Below are positions 1 to 7,428 of a stretch of DNA of 41,328 nt, in pieces. Origin of the DNA: Pseudanabaena sp. Salubria-1 (lineage in GTDB: Bacteria; Cyanobacteriota; Cyanobacteriia; Pseudanabaenales; Pseudanabaenaceae); contig JALQCR010000055.1 of the NCBI GenBank assembly GCA_023336205.1, positions 1 to 41,328 of the forward strand. Reading direction: 5' to 3'. Positions within the stretch are counted from its first letter, which is position 1. Each line of letters starts with the position of its first letter. The notes beneath the pieces are model-generated. The model saw only the letters and a list, made by a program, of their open reading frames with translations. It was not told the origin of the DNA and ran no database searches. The translations under genes were made by a program, and so were the position numbers.

Positions 1-70
<70 letters not shown>

Positions 71-86
71 GTGTTTTTGGTTTTAT

Positions 87-141
87 TGCTCATAGAAAGT
101 TAAAGAGCGCGAAATTCGCTCTCTTTAACTTTCTATGAGCA
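87..141 (-). terminator. Long hairpin at the 3' end of menC
   Basis: A 21-bp perfect inverted repeat (87-107 with 121-141) encloses a 13-nt loop. The arm nearer menC contains the last codons and the TAA stop of menC, so coding sequence and terminator stem share the same bases. On the minus strand the stem is followed by an AT-rich stretch. Confidence 0.7.
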
Positions 142-1171
142 AATGACCAGTGGCTAATCCACATGCTCGCTTAATTGGTAAGGCAGCAGCTAGATCAAAA
201 GCTCCTTGACGAGCGATCACACCGTCGATTGTCGTTGTCACAACTACGTCTAAACCAGCTTTAAAAGCGATCGCAGCTGCATGATGTGCGGTGATGAGAC
301 CGCCAAGCGCCATTGGTTTAAGAATAATAATATCGGCGGCTTGAGTATTAATCACTTGCTGCAATTGTGAGAGGTTATTTACTGACTCATCAGCAGCAAC
401 TGGAATTGATTGCGATCTCCTTACTTCTGCCATACCTAACAAATCAGAAGCAGCAACAGGCTGCTCGACATATTCTATTTGCAAAAATTCAAGCTTTTTT
501 AAATTTGCGATCGCTTCGGTCACAGACCATCCTTGATTAGCATCAATCCGAATTTGGATATGAGTGCCAACCTGCGATCGCACTGCTTCTATTCGTTGCA
601 AATCCATTTCAAAATCCCTAGTTCCCACTTTAATTTTCAGGCAACTATATCCTTGAGTAATATATTCTCTCGCTTTTGTTGCCGCTATCTCTGGTGCAAT
701 CACTCCAATTACCGCATTAATAGAAACTTGATCACGAACTATTCCAGAGAAGGAATTAGCTAGTAATTGAGAAATAGATATACCCTGCACTTTTGACAAT
801 AAATTGAGCAATCCTAATTCAATTCCATGTTTCGCAGCAGGGGTATGATCATATTTTGAAAGTAAGTTCTCAATATCATTGAGGCTATGAATCTCTACAT
901 TAATTAGCGATCGCTGAGCTTCTCTTAAAACCTTTTCAGTTTCAGTAAGAGATTCCATTCCAAACCCTTCAAGGGGAGCAGATTCACCTAAACTAATATG
1001 CTGAACGCCATCATCTGATTTGCGATCGCGAATCTCAACAATAAATCCTTCTCGATGGGAAAGTTTGCCTAATGCTGTTTGAAATGGTTCGCGAAAAGCA
1101 AGTCGATAAGGTTGATATTGAAGAGATTGAACGATAAAAGCCACAGCTAAACCAGAACAAAAGTTATACAA
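125..1171 (-). CDS. menC: o-Succinylbenzoate synthase, enolase superfamily
   Basis: Dehydrates SHCHC to o-succinylbenzoate in the menaquinone/phylloquinone pathway; in cyanobacteria the product feeds the phylloquinone of photosystem I. The N-terminal capping domain covers about residues 15-140 and the barrel about 145-348. Visible catalytic set: the KIK lysine pair at 179/181, metal ligands D210 (DANQGW), E236 (VEQP) and D261 (ADES), and K285 (LKPMALGG). Length (about 340-348 aa) is slightly longer than usual. The start is uncertain. The longest frame opens with a TTG at 1171, while a GTG at 1144 would give 339 aa beginning just before the conserved N-terminus; neither has a clear ribosome binding site. 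It stands alone, without other men genes nearby. A dipeptide epimerase of the same superfamily is the main alternative, but the motif spacing and N-terminus favour MenC. Confidence 0.8.
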   Translation of the reverse strand: MYNFCSGLAVAFIVQSLQYQPYRLAFREPFQTALGKLSHREGFIVEIRDRKSDDGVQHISLGESAPLEGFGMESLTETEKVLREAQRSLINVEIHSLNDIENLLSKYDHTPAAKHGIELGLLNLLSKVQGISISQLLANSFSGIVRDQVSINAVIGVIAPEIAATKAREYITQGYSCLKIKVGTRDFEMDLQRIEAVRSQVGTHIQIRIDANQGWSVTEAIANLKKLEFLQIEYVEQPVAASDLLGMAEVRRSQSIPVAADESVNNLSQLQQVINTQAADIIILKPMALGGLITAHHAAAIAFKAGLDVVVTTTIDGVIARQGAFDLAAALPIKRACGLATGHLLIES

Positions 1172-1258
1172 AAGTTATATGAATAGCAATCTATGTTGCA
1201 AATAAGATTTTATAGTTTATAGTCATATTTACAAATTGATTTTAGACAGATCAAGATC

Positions 1259-1600
1259 ATGATTAAGAAAAGTTTTTTGGTTTCTGCAAGCCTACTAGCT
1301 TTCAGCTTGGTGGCAAATGTTGCTTCTGCTTCTGCTGATCAGTGGTACTTCTATGTCAAAAATAGCAGCAACTCTACAATCAAAAAACTCTTGGTTGGTG
1401 AACCAAATAAAACTTGGGGCTTTTTTGATATTGGTTCAGGTATAACTCCAGGAGAAAATACTAAGATAGTTTGGGACAGTTCCACAGACAATCAATCATG
1501 TAAGCAATGGATTAAAGCTCGATTTGCTGATGGTAGTGAAAGCGAACCATCTTATATCGATTTCTGCAAAAATCTAGATGATCCTATTGTCTTCTATTAA
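1259..1600 (+). CDS. Small secreted protein of unknown function
   Basis: A 113-aa product with a clear Sec signal peptide: two lysines after Met, a hydrophobic stretch to about residue 22, then an ASASA-type cleavage region near residue 27. The mature part is about 86 residues, rich in Ser, Asn, Trp and Tyr, with two cysteines (in QSCKQW and DFCKN) that could form one disulfide once exported. I do not recognise a family. It is transcribed divergently from menC with about 90-115 bp between the starts, so the gap likely holds both promoters. The start is the ATG at 1259. Confidence 0.7.
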   Translation: MIKKSFLVSASLLAFSLVANVASASADQWYFYVKNSSNSTIKKLLVGEPNKTWGFFDIGSGITPGENTKIVWDSSTDNQSCKQWIKARFADGSESEPSYIDFCKNLDDPIVFY

Positions 1601-1723
1601 TTTTTATAGATGTTACGTAGAAGGAATTCTTATGATGGTAAAAATCTAGGATAACCACGGGGAGATTACTCTGCGTCGCTAGCAGTATGTAATAGATTCA
1701 TCATTTGAGTTCTACGTAATACC

Positions 1724-1756
1724 AACTCTCAAAATGGCAATGCCATTTTGAGAGTT
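1724..1756 (+). terminator. Hairpin downstream of small secreted gene
   Basis: A perfect 16-bp stem with a single unpaired base at the centre (effectively a longer loop). It lies 120 bp past the stop at 1600. Terminator function is inferred from position; the following T content is modest. Confidence 0.4.
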
Positions 1757-1854
1757 AAAAACCTTCCTTGTGTTGGTTTTTAATTCTTGAGAAGATAATC
1801 ACAATTTCAAGAATTGGTATATAGCTATCGCCACATCAGCTAAGACATAAAACA

Positions 1855-1893
1855 AAAAAAGAGTTGCTGCACAAAGTACAGCAACTCTTTTTT
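1855..1893 (+). terminator. Rho-independent-like terminator hairpin
   Basis: A 15-bp stem (1855-1869 with 1879-1893) with a core close to CACAAAGT. The A-run on one side and T-run on the other allow termination in either direction. Confidence 0.55.
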
Positions 1894-2042
1894 GTATAAA
1901 TTCTTAAAATAGCAACCCCATTCCAAGAATTTATAGATATAGCAATGGAAGTTCTCCTTAAAGCAATTTTTGATCAAAAAAACACAATAAATTTTTAAAA
2001 AATTTATTGGTTCGGATTTGAGCACAAAGTTCTATAGCTATA

Positions 2043-2093
2043 AAAACCAAATAAAAAAGGCGACACAAAGTGTCGCCTTTTTTGTTTGGTTTT
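2043..2093 (-). terminator. Terminator of the clpR-clpP operon
   Basis: A perfect 24-bp stem (2043-2066 with 2070-2093) four bases past the clpP stop. It has the AAAACCAA...TTGGTTTT outer edges and a CACAAAGTG centre shared by many hairpins in this window. Confidence 0.75.
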
Positions 2094-2097
2094 GAAA

Positions 2098-2691
2098 TTA
2101 TTGTGGTGAATCAAGAACGCGATCGATTAATCCATAGGCGAGAGACTCTTGAGAAGACATATAGTAGTCACGATTCATATCGCGCTCAATCTTCTCTAGA
2201 GGCTGTCCTGTCCGTTTGGCATATTCTTCATTCAACTTTTGACGAATACGAATAATTTCCCGCGCCTCAATCTCAATATCTGAGGCTTGACCTCTTGTTC
2301 CACCTGAAGGCTGGTGAATCATGATTCTGGCATTGGGTAGAGCATAACGCTTGCCTTTAGCACCAGCCATCAATAGAAATGAACCCATCGAAGCTGCCAA
2401 CCCAACGCAAATTGTGGTCACATCAGCCTTTATATGTTGCATCGTATCAAAGATAGCCAAGCCAGCTGAAACTGATCCGCCTGGAGAGTTGATATAGATG
2501 TAAATATCTTTGGTTTGATCCTCAGAGTCAAAGTAAAGAAGGCGAGCAATGATTGCATTTGCCATACCGTCTGTTACTTCACCACTCAAAAAGATGATGC
2601 GCTCCATCGACAGACGCTCGTAGATATTAATCCACTGCGTGTAGGAATCACCAGGATAGCGATAGGGAACTCTAGGAATACCAATAGGCAT
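2098..2691 (-). CDS. clpP: ATP-dependent Clp protease proteolytic subunit ClpP
   Basis: Serine peptidase subunit (197 aa) of the Clp protease, which degrades unfolded or tagged proteins when docked to a Clp ATPase in the cytosol. The catalytic triad is complete: S101 (GLAASMGS), H126 (MIHQP) and D175 (49 residues after the His, as in E. coli). Length matches the family and no propeptide extension is seen. The start is the ATG at 2691. It lies 92 bp downstream of clpR on the same strand. In Synechococcus elongatus the clpR partner in this arrangement is clpP3, whose product forms a mixed ring with ClpR, so this is most likely the ClpP3 type; that paralogue assignment rests on context. The gap between the two genes is filled by a heptamer repeat array. 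Confidence 0.95.
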   Translation of the reverse strand: MPIGIPRVPYRYPGDSYTQWINIYERLSMERIIFLSGEVTDGMANAIIARLLYFDSEDQTKDIYIYINSPGGSVSAGLAIFDTMQHIKADVTTICVGLAASMGSFLLMAGAKGKRYALPNARIMIHQPSGGTRGQASDIEIEAREIIRIRQKLNEEYAKRTGQPLEKIERDMNRDYYMSSQESLAYGLIDRVLDSPQ

Positions 2692-2703
2692 AGGTTTAAT
2701 TAA

Positions 2704-2780
2704 GAATTAGGAATTAGGAATTAGGAATTACAAATTACGAATTACGAATTACGAGGTGCAAATTCGTAATTCGTAATTCC
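2704..2780. repeat. Heptanucleotide tandem repeats with inverted copies
   Basis: About seven head-to-tail 7-mers: GAATTAG three times, then GAATTAC-type units to about 2753. After a short spacer, inverted copies GTAATTC follow to about 2780. The array can fold on itself. It resembles the short tandemly repeated repetitive (STRR) heptamers known from Anabaena and Nostoc, and fills nearly the whole gap between clpR and clpP. Confidence 0.8.
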
Positions 2781-2783
2781 TAA

Positions 2784-3506
2784 CTAAACAAGTGCGGGAA
2801 CTGCTTTGGGCAGGTCTTTTGTGCTTTCAAGAACACGATCAATCAGCCCATATTCTTTGGCTTGCACTGGAGTCATATACAACATCCGATCCATATCTTT
2901 GGTGATGGCTTCGGTGGACTTGCCTGTGGTACGCGACAAGATTTCGAGCATCGCAGCACGGTTCGTCAATACTTCTTTCGCCTGAATCTGCAAATCAGAG
3001 GCTTGCCCTCTGGTTTGGCGGCGGGCTTGGTGTAAGACTATCGTGGCATTTGGTAAGCTAGCTCGAAAACCTTTGGTTCCGCTGGCGAGAATCATCGCGG
3101 CGGTTCCCATGGCTTGTCCGAGACAGATGGTATGGACAGGTGGCTTAATATAGTTGAGTGTGTCGCAAATAGCAAAGGCTTCAGTCTCAAAACCGATCGC
3201 ATCGCCTGTATACCAAGATGTCCCCGTGGAGTTGATATATAGGAAAATCGGTTTTTCAGGATCTTCGTATTGCAAATATAAAAGTTGGGCGATGAGCAAT
3301 TCTGTAACATCGACACCAAGCTGCTGTTTGTATTCGTCGGGAGATACAAGAGGCAACCCAAAGTAAATAATCCGCTCTTTTAGTAGTAGCGAAGGTAAGT
3401 CAGGCGGCGGTGTGCGTCCGTATGACGAATCCCCTGAATAGGCGGCTTGTGCGGCTTGGGGAACAGAGCGAGAAGGTCGATCCATGTTTATTCGTGTTAA
3501 TGACAC
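2784..3506 (-). CDS. clpR: ClpR, catalytically inactive Clp protease subunit
   Basis: ClpP paralogue that builds the mixed ClpP/R barrel of cyanobacteria and plastids without contributing peptidase activity. The position of the catalytic Ser is Gly134 (GQAMGTAA in place of GQAASMGA). His is kept (H159, VLHQA), and the position aligned to the catalytic Asp is Met208. The extra segment around residues 93-112 (STGTSWYTGDAIGFE), typical of ClpR, is present. The longest frame starts with GTG at 3506 after an AGAG-like sequence; an ATG at 3485 would give 233 aa beginning MDRPSRS. Both are plausible. First gene of the clpR-clpP operon. Confidence 0.93.
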   Translation of the reverse strand: MSLTRINMDRPSRSVPQAAQAAYSGDSSYGRTPPPDLPSLLLKERIIYFGLPLVSPDEYKQQLGVDVTELLIAQLLYLQYEDPEKPIFLYINSTGTSWYTGDAIGFETEAFAICDTLNYIKPPVHTICLGQAMGTAAMILASGTKGFRASLPNATIVLHQARRQTRGQASDLQIQAKEVLTNRAAMLEILSRTTGKSTEAITKDMDRMLYMTPVQAKEYGLIDRVLESTKDLPKAVPALV

Positions 3507-3835
3507 TAACTCTGCTAGCTTATCACAGCGATCCCCCTGCTATGGGCGATGTTAGCCGAGATTGAGGTAGGGTTTGCCGTCTAAGACTAAGTGACTAGAT
3601 GGCTGAGGCTACCCAAGATAGAGTTGCGACACTTTGTGCGGCAACTCTATCTTGGGTTTAACATGATTGGCTTTAGCTATATCAAAACCTAATGAACCTA
3701 TTAGGCAAGAATCATGGGTTACGCGATCAATTTTTCGTGGAAAGACCCTCAGTGCAATGCTTTGCTCTCCATTTGTTGCTTAATCCCAAATCACTGTAAA
3801 ATTCTAATCAAAGTCTATCGAAATAATTCTTGAAA
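3507..3835. other. Divergent intergenic region between clpR and por
   Basis: Must hold the promoters of clpR (minus) and por (plus). The only structure I see is a 17-bp hairpin at 3611-3657. No coding sequence recognised. Confidence 0.6.
3611..3657. repeat. Hairpin of the dispersed intergenic family
   Basis: A 17-bp stem (3611-3627 with 3641-3657) with ACCCAAG...CTTGGGT edges and a centre containing CACTTTGTGC. It lies between two divergent genes, where no terminator is needed, which suggests it belongs to a dispersed repeat family. Confidence 0.6.
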
Positions 3836-4798
3836 ATGTCACAGTATCACAAACCTACAGTTATTATCACAGGCGCATCTTCAGGTGTTGGACTATGGTC
3901 AGCCAAGTCAATGGCTGATAAAGGCTGGCATATCGTCATGGCTTGCCGCAATATCCCTAAAACAGAAAAAGCTGCCGAATCCGTTGGTATTCCTAAAAGT
4001 AGCTACACAATCATCCAAGTTGATCTTGGCTCCCTAGTTAGTGTGCGCGAATTTGTGGCTAAATTCCGAGCTACAGGAATGCCCCTTGATGCCTTGTTGT
4101 GCAACGCTGCGATCTATATGCCTTTGCTCAAAGAACCATTGCGATCGCCCGAAGGATTTGAGTTGACAATGACCACTAATCACCTCAGTCATTTTCTCCT
4201 GTGCAATTTGCTACTAGAGGACATGAAAAAGTCTACCCATCCCGATCGCCGTATGGTCATTTTGGGAACAGTCACCCATAATCCCGATGAATTGGGTGGC
4301 AAGATCCCCCCGCAGCCAGACCTCGGCAATCTCGAAGGTTTTGAGAAAGGTTTCAAGCCGCCGATCTCCATGGCAAATGGTAAGAAATTTGAACCTGTCC
4401 GTGCCTACAAAGAGAGCAAAGTTTGCAATATCTTGACGATGAGAGAGTTGCACCGCCGCTATCATGAATCCACTGGCATCACTTTCACTTCCCTCTATCC
4501 TGGTTGTGTTGCCGATACGCCGCTCTTCCGCAATCACTATCCTCTCTTCCAGAAGCTATTCCCATTGTTCCAAAAGAATATCACTAAGGGATATGTTACA
4601 CAGGAACTATCAGGCGAGAGAGTTGCTGCTGTCATTGCTGATCCTGAATATAAGCAGTCAGGAGCCTATTGGAGCTGGGGCAATCGTCAGAAAAAAGATG
4701 GTAAGTCTTTTGTGCAGACAGTATCTCCACAAGCTCGTGATGATGCTAGAGCAGAACGCATGTGGGACTTGAGCGCAAAGCTTGTTAGACTCGTGTAG
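3836..4798 (+). CDS. por: Light-dependent protochlorophyllide oxidoreductase
   Basis: Uses light and NADPH to reduce ring D of protochlorophyllide to chlorophyllide, late in chlorophyll synthesis. It is an SDR-fold protein of 320 aa from the ATG at 3836; a TTG two codons earlier is less likely. Visible features: the NADPH-binding TGASSGVG at residues 12-19, the CNAA motif at 89-92, and the catalytic Tyr191 and Lys195 in YKESK. The POR-specific region around 200-270 follows, including LYPGCVADTPLFRNHYPLFQ. Length and motif order match cyanobacterial POR throughout, so this is not a generic short-chain dehydrogenase. It is a single gene with a strong hairpin downstream. Confidence 0.96.
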   Translation: MSQYHKPTVIITGASSGVGLWSAKSMADKGWHIVMACRNIPKTEKAAESVGIPKSSYTIIQVDLGSLVSVREFVAKFRATGMPLDALLCNAAIYMPLLKEPLRSPEGFELTMTTNHLSHFLLCNLLLEDMKKSTHPDRRMVILGTVTHNPDELGGKIPPQPDLGNLEGFEKGFKPPISMANGKKFEPVRAYKESKVCNILTMRELHRRYHESTGITFTSLYPGCVADTPLFRNHYPLFQKLFPLFQKNITKGYVTQELSGERVAAVIADPEYKQSGAYWSWGNRQKKDGKSFVQTVSPQARDDARAERMWDLSAKLVRLV

Positions 4799-4885
4799 AC
4801 AACTGCCCTTCCTAACGAATAATTTGGGATGTGAGGTGATATCGCATTGGGTTTGCTATAGAAATGTAAGTTTTGCTTAGGATAT

Positions 4886-4940
4886 AAAACCCAAAAGATA
4901 AGTGGCGGTGCGAAGCACCGCCACTTATCTTTTGGGTTTT
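4886..4940 (+). terminator. Terminator downstream of por
   Basis: A perfect 26-bp stem (4886-4911 with 4915-4940) with a GAA loop. It has AAAACCCAAAA...TTTTGGGTTTT edges and a GTGCGAAGCAC core, and is one of the clearest members of the hairpin family. Confidence 0.75.
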
Positions 4941-5035
4941 GAACTTGCCATATTTCGTTACTAAATTTGTAACCACGAAGAAGTGCAAGATTACTTGATG
5001 TAAATTGAGGGTAATAGAAATTTGAGGCTTCTCAT

Positions 5036-5869
5036 ATGCTTACCCCATCAAACCTGCGAATTTTGGCAATTTGTTCTGTATTGGTTGGCGGGATTGTTAT
5101 TGCTAGTTATCCTCGTTCGACTGAGTCATCGGCGATTCCCAATCGGTTAAGCGATGAGAAGATCAGAAATAACCCTACAGATACCATATCCTCCGTACCA
5201 TCCAGAAATTACATTCCTCAAAACTCGGCTGTATCGATCGCAATTAACCAAAATGGGAATATCCGCCGAGCTGACACTAGGGGATACATCAATGTTGGCA
5301 TTCGAGAAACCTATAAGATTGAAATTAACTCGCCTAGTTATACCAGTGCAGTTAGCGTAAAAATCGATGGTGTTTCCATTATTGATGGGTTGATCTGCGA
5401 TCGCTCTGTCATCTTAGAGCGACCTCGTGCGATCGCTAAGCAATTTATCGTTTTAGAAGAAGGTAATCCAGGGCTAGATCGAGATGGCGGTATCAATAAT
5501 CCTGATCTAGGTTTAATTGAAGTTACATTTAAACCAATCAAACGCCGAGATGCGATCGCTCAATCACCTAGAACTCAAGAGTTTCCACCGTCAGCTTCAG
5601 CCCCTTCTAATTCAGCCCCGTCCAAAGATGAAGCATCTAAATCGAGAGCCAGTGAAAATCGCAGTAATGCCGTGGGAACAGGTTTAAGTGGCACTTCCTC
5701 TCAAGATTTTGTAGCGACTAATGAGTGGGTAGAAGCCCCAGAGATTGCTCCCACTTACACTAAAAAATATCGCTTAATAGGATTGCGTGCGCCAGATCCT
5801 GTAACACTTCACAACATGAATCAGAACAGACCATCAGAGATTAGCGATCCAGTCCCCCCAAGACTTTAG
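5036..5869 (+). CDS. Secreted or membrane-anchored protein of unknown function
   Basis: A 277-aa product. Residues about 7-24 form one hydrophobic segment (signal peptide or anchor) followed by a Pro/Ser/Asn-rich linker to about 65. Residues about 66-175 look like a compact beta-rich domain with alternating charged and hydrophobic residues and one Cys. Residues 178-225 are a low-complexity Ser/Pro/Ala/Lys stretch (SASAPSNSAPSK), and a shorter tail follows. I do not recognise the family. It sits 120 bp upstream of the secreted nuclease on the same strand, but a hairpin at 5873-5902 separates them. The start is the ATG at 5036. Confidence 0.65.
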   Translation: MLTPSNLRILAICSVLVGGIVIASYPRSTESSAIPNRLSDEKIRNNPTDTISSVPSRNYIPQNSAVSIAINQNGNIRRADTRGYINVGIRETYKIEINSPSYTSAVSVKIDGVSIIDGLICDRSVILERPRAIAKQFIVLEEGNPGLDRDGGINNPDLGLIEVTFKPIKRRDAIAQSPRTQEFPPSASAPSNSAPSKDEASKSRASENRSNAVGTGLSGTSSQDFVATNEWVEAPEIAPTYTKKYRLIGLRAPDPVTLHNMNQNRPSEISDPVPPRL

Positions 5870-5872
5870 GGA

Positions 5873-5902
5873 AGAAATTTGCGGCGATTGCTGCAAATTT
5901 CT
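5873..5902 (+). terminator. Terminator between secreted protein and nucA
   Basis: A 10-bp stem (5873-5882 with 5893-5902), four bases past the stop, is followed directly by a T-rich run; a classic intrinsic terminator layout. Confidence 0.7.
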
Positions 5903-5991
5903 TTTTATTTTTTATGACAGTATGGCAACGTCATTTTGAGAATTAGTACTACAAGCATTATGCTATTGGCAAATTCCTCCGAAAGAACATT

Positions 5992-6921
5992 ATGCGATCG
6001 CCACTAGCCTTATTACTAACAGCTTTGCTGGCTATCGGTTTTAGTCAGACTGCCACAATAGCCATAGACTCAGCTTACGCTCAGTCAGCGCAGCCGCTCG
6101 ACAACAATGTCATCAAGAAAGTCACGCCGACTAAAGCTCCCTCGAAGACAAAGCCATCACACACACTCGACAATGACTATGGCAACCCCAATTTAAAAGC
6201 GGGAAACCCTAGCAAAGCTACGCCTGATGTTGAGAATGCCGATAACTATTTGATGGTCAAGCCTGAGTATGTTCTGAGCTATAGCAAAAGTCGTAACATA
6301 GCAAACTGGGCTTCATGGCAATTAAATAAATCATGGATGGGTGATGCAAAGCGTCAAAACAATTTTCGTCCTGATCCAGCTTTACCTAAGGGATGGTATC
6401 GGGTAGTAACTACTAATTACGGCGGATCAGGATTTGATCGCGGTCATCTTGTTAATTCTGAAGATCGTGGTCAATCGGTGGAAGTTAACTCTTCCACTTT
6501 CTTGATGACGAACATCGTGCCGCAAGCACCCGATAACAACCAAGGCGGATGGGAAAAGTTAGAAAGCTACAGTCGTAAGTTGGCTAATCAAGGCAAAGAG
6601 CTTTATATCATCGCTGGAGGCTTTGGCACTGGTGGTGAAGGCAGCAATGGTAAAGCTTCTCAGTTGAAGGGCAAAATCACTGTGCCTGAAACCATGTGGA
6701 AGGTGATCTTAGTTCTTGACGACCCTACCAAAGGTTTAGAAGGAGTAACTGCCGACACTCGCACGATCGCAGTGCTTATGCCGAACAAACAAGGACGCAA
6801 CAACAAATGGCAAGATTTTTGCGTGTCGGTTGATGATGTTGAAAAGTTGACAGGCTATGACTTCTTTTCTAATGTGCCACCCGATATCCAAAAGCAGATT
6901 GAGTCAAAGAAAGGCTGTTAG
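5992..6921 (+). CDS. nucA: Secreted non-specific DNA/RNA endonuclease NucA
   Basis: Sugar-non-specific endonuclease of the beta-beta-alpha-metal family, exported to the periplasm or outside. The signal peptide ends near AYAQS (residue 31) and a Lys/Pro/Thr-rich linker runs to about 85. The nuclease domain spans about 90-305 and carries the DRGH motif (149-152). Spacing from the general-base H152 matches Anabaena NucA: R121, N183 and E191 correspond to its R93, N155 and E163. All key residues are present, so the enzyme should be active. The start is the ATG at 5992. Its neighbour, convergent and overlapping by 4 bp, encodes the matching inhibitor. Confidence 0.94.
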   Translation: MRSPLALLLTALLAIGFSQTATIAIDSAYAQSAQPLDNNVIKKVTPTKAPSKTKPSHTLDNDYGNPNLKAGNPSKATPDVENADNYLMVKPEYVLSYSKSRNIANWASWQLNKSWMGDAKRQNNFRPDPALPKGWYRVVTTNYGGSGFDRGHLVNSEDRGQSVEVNSSTFLMTNIVPQAPDNNQGGWEKLESYSRKLANQGKELYIIAGGFGTGGEGSNGKASQLKGKITVPETMWKVILVLDDPTKGLEGVTADTRTIAVLMPNKQGRNNKWQDFCVSVDDVEKLTGYDFFSNVPPDIQKQIESKKGC

Positions 6922-7307
6922 GTTTCAATAACTGTAGTTCTCAATCCAACTAAGTCTTGTCCGATCTCACCAACAATATAAACGTCGATCTCGACTTTAC
7001 CAAGACGAAACACTTGGACATTTTCTAAGGTAGCGATCGCAGTTTGCAGATCGCGAAACCGTTGGGCAATTTCCCGATCCTCATCTTCAAACCAATCTTG
7101 ATCGGTGACGACGGTTGCAAAGAAATCTTCTAAGGCGATCGCTTCGATGGGTGTTTTTGCGAGTTTACCTGCTTGGGTCAGGATGGTTTTACGATTGAGG
7201 GTTGCTGATTTCCAAGTAAAAGGTTCTAGAGGATATTCGGACTCACTGGGGAATAGCAACCCTTCGGAAAGTTTGGTAAGGCGATCGGTAATTTCTTTAG
7301 TAGTCAT
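6918..7307 (-). CDS. nuiA: NuiA-like inhibitor of NucA nuclease
   Basis: A small acidic cytosolic protein (129 aa, no signal peptide) that should bind and block NucA before its export or after re-entry. I recognise the PR-1-like NuiA family from the SESEYP motif at about residues 21-26, the ATxxQDWFEDED-type segment in the middle, and the C-terminal half VQVFRLGKVEIDVYIVGE ending in ...VIET. In the Anabaena NucA-NuiA complex the inhibitor's C-terminal Thr reaches the active-site metal; a terminal Thr is conserved here. The stop codon overlaps the nucA stop (TAA at 6918-6920, TAG at 6919-6921 on the other strand). The start is the ATG at 7307. Confidence 0.9.
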   Translation of the reverse strand: MTTKEITDRLTKLSEGLLFPSESEYPLEPFTWKSATLNRKTILTQAGKLAKTPIEAIALEDFFATVVTDQDWFEDEDREIAQRFRDLQTAIATLENVQVFRLGKVEIDVYIVGEIGQDLVGLRTTVIET

Positions 7308-7428
7308 GATGGGTAAGTTCTAATTTGATCTCCTATATGACTTAGTCGCTGCCAGCCGCGTTTTTCGCGCCCAGTCAGTTGAAGTAGTGAAAAAATAATT
7401 TTGTGATCGCGTCTCTCTCATTAATTGA

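Larger units (their letters stand above)
1601..2097. other. Intergenic region with several inverted repeats, no gene
   Basis: No convincing coding sequence. It contains a 10-bp inverted pair TTACGTAGAA (1613-1622 and 1710-1719), a 16-bp hairpin (1724-1739 with 1741-1756), a 15-bp hairpin with T-run (1855-1869 with 1879-1893), a weaker AATTCTTGA pair near 1781-1818, a degenerate tail-repeat copy at 2020-2036 and the clp terminator at 2043-2093. It separates the small secreted gene from the convergent clp genes. Confidence 0.7.

Noticed and set aside
1840..2025. 61-codon minus-strand frame in the gap before clpP
   Set aside because: It runs through a terminator hairpin and is an AT-rich Phe/Leu/Lys/Cys string; not a protein.
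2704..2780. CRISPR-like array in the clpR-clpP gap
   Set aside because: Units are 7 bp with no spacers; a simple tandem repeat.
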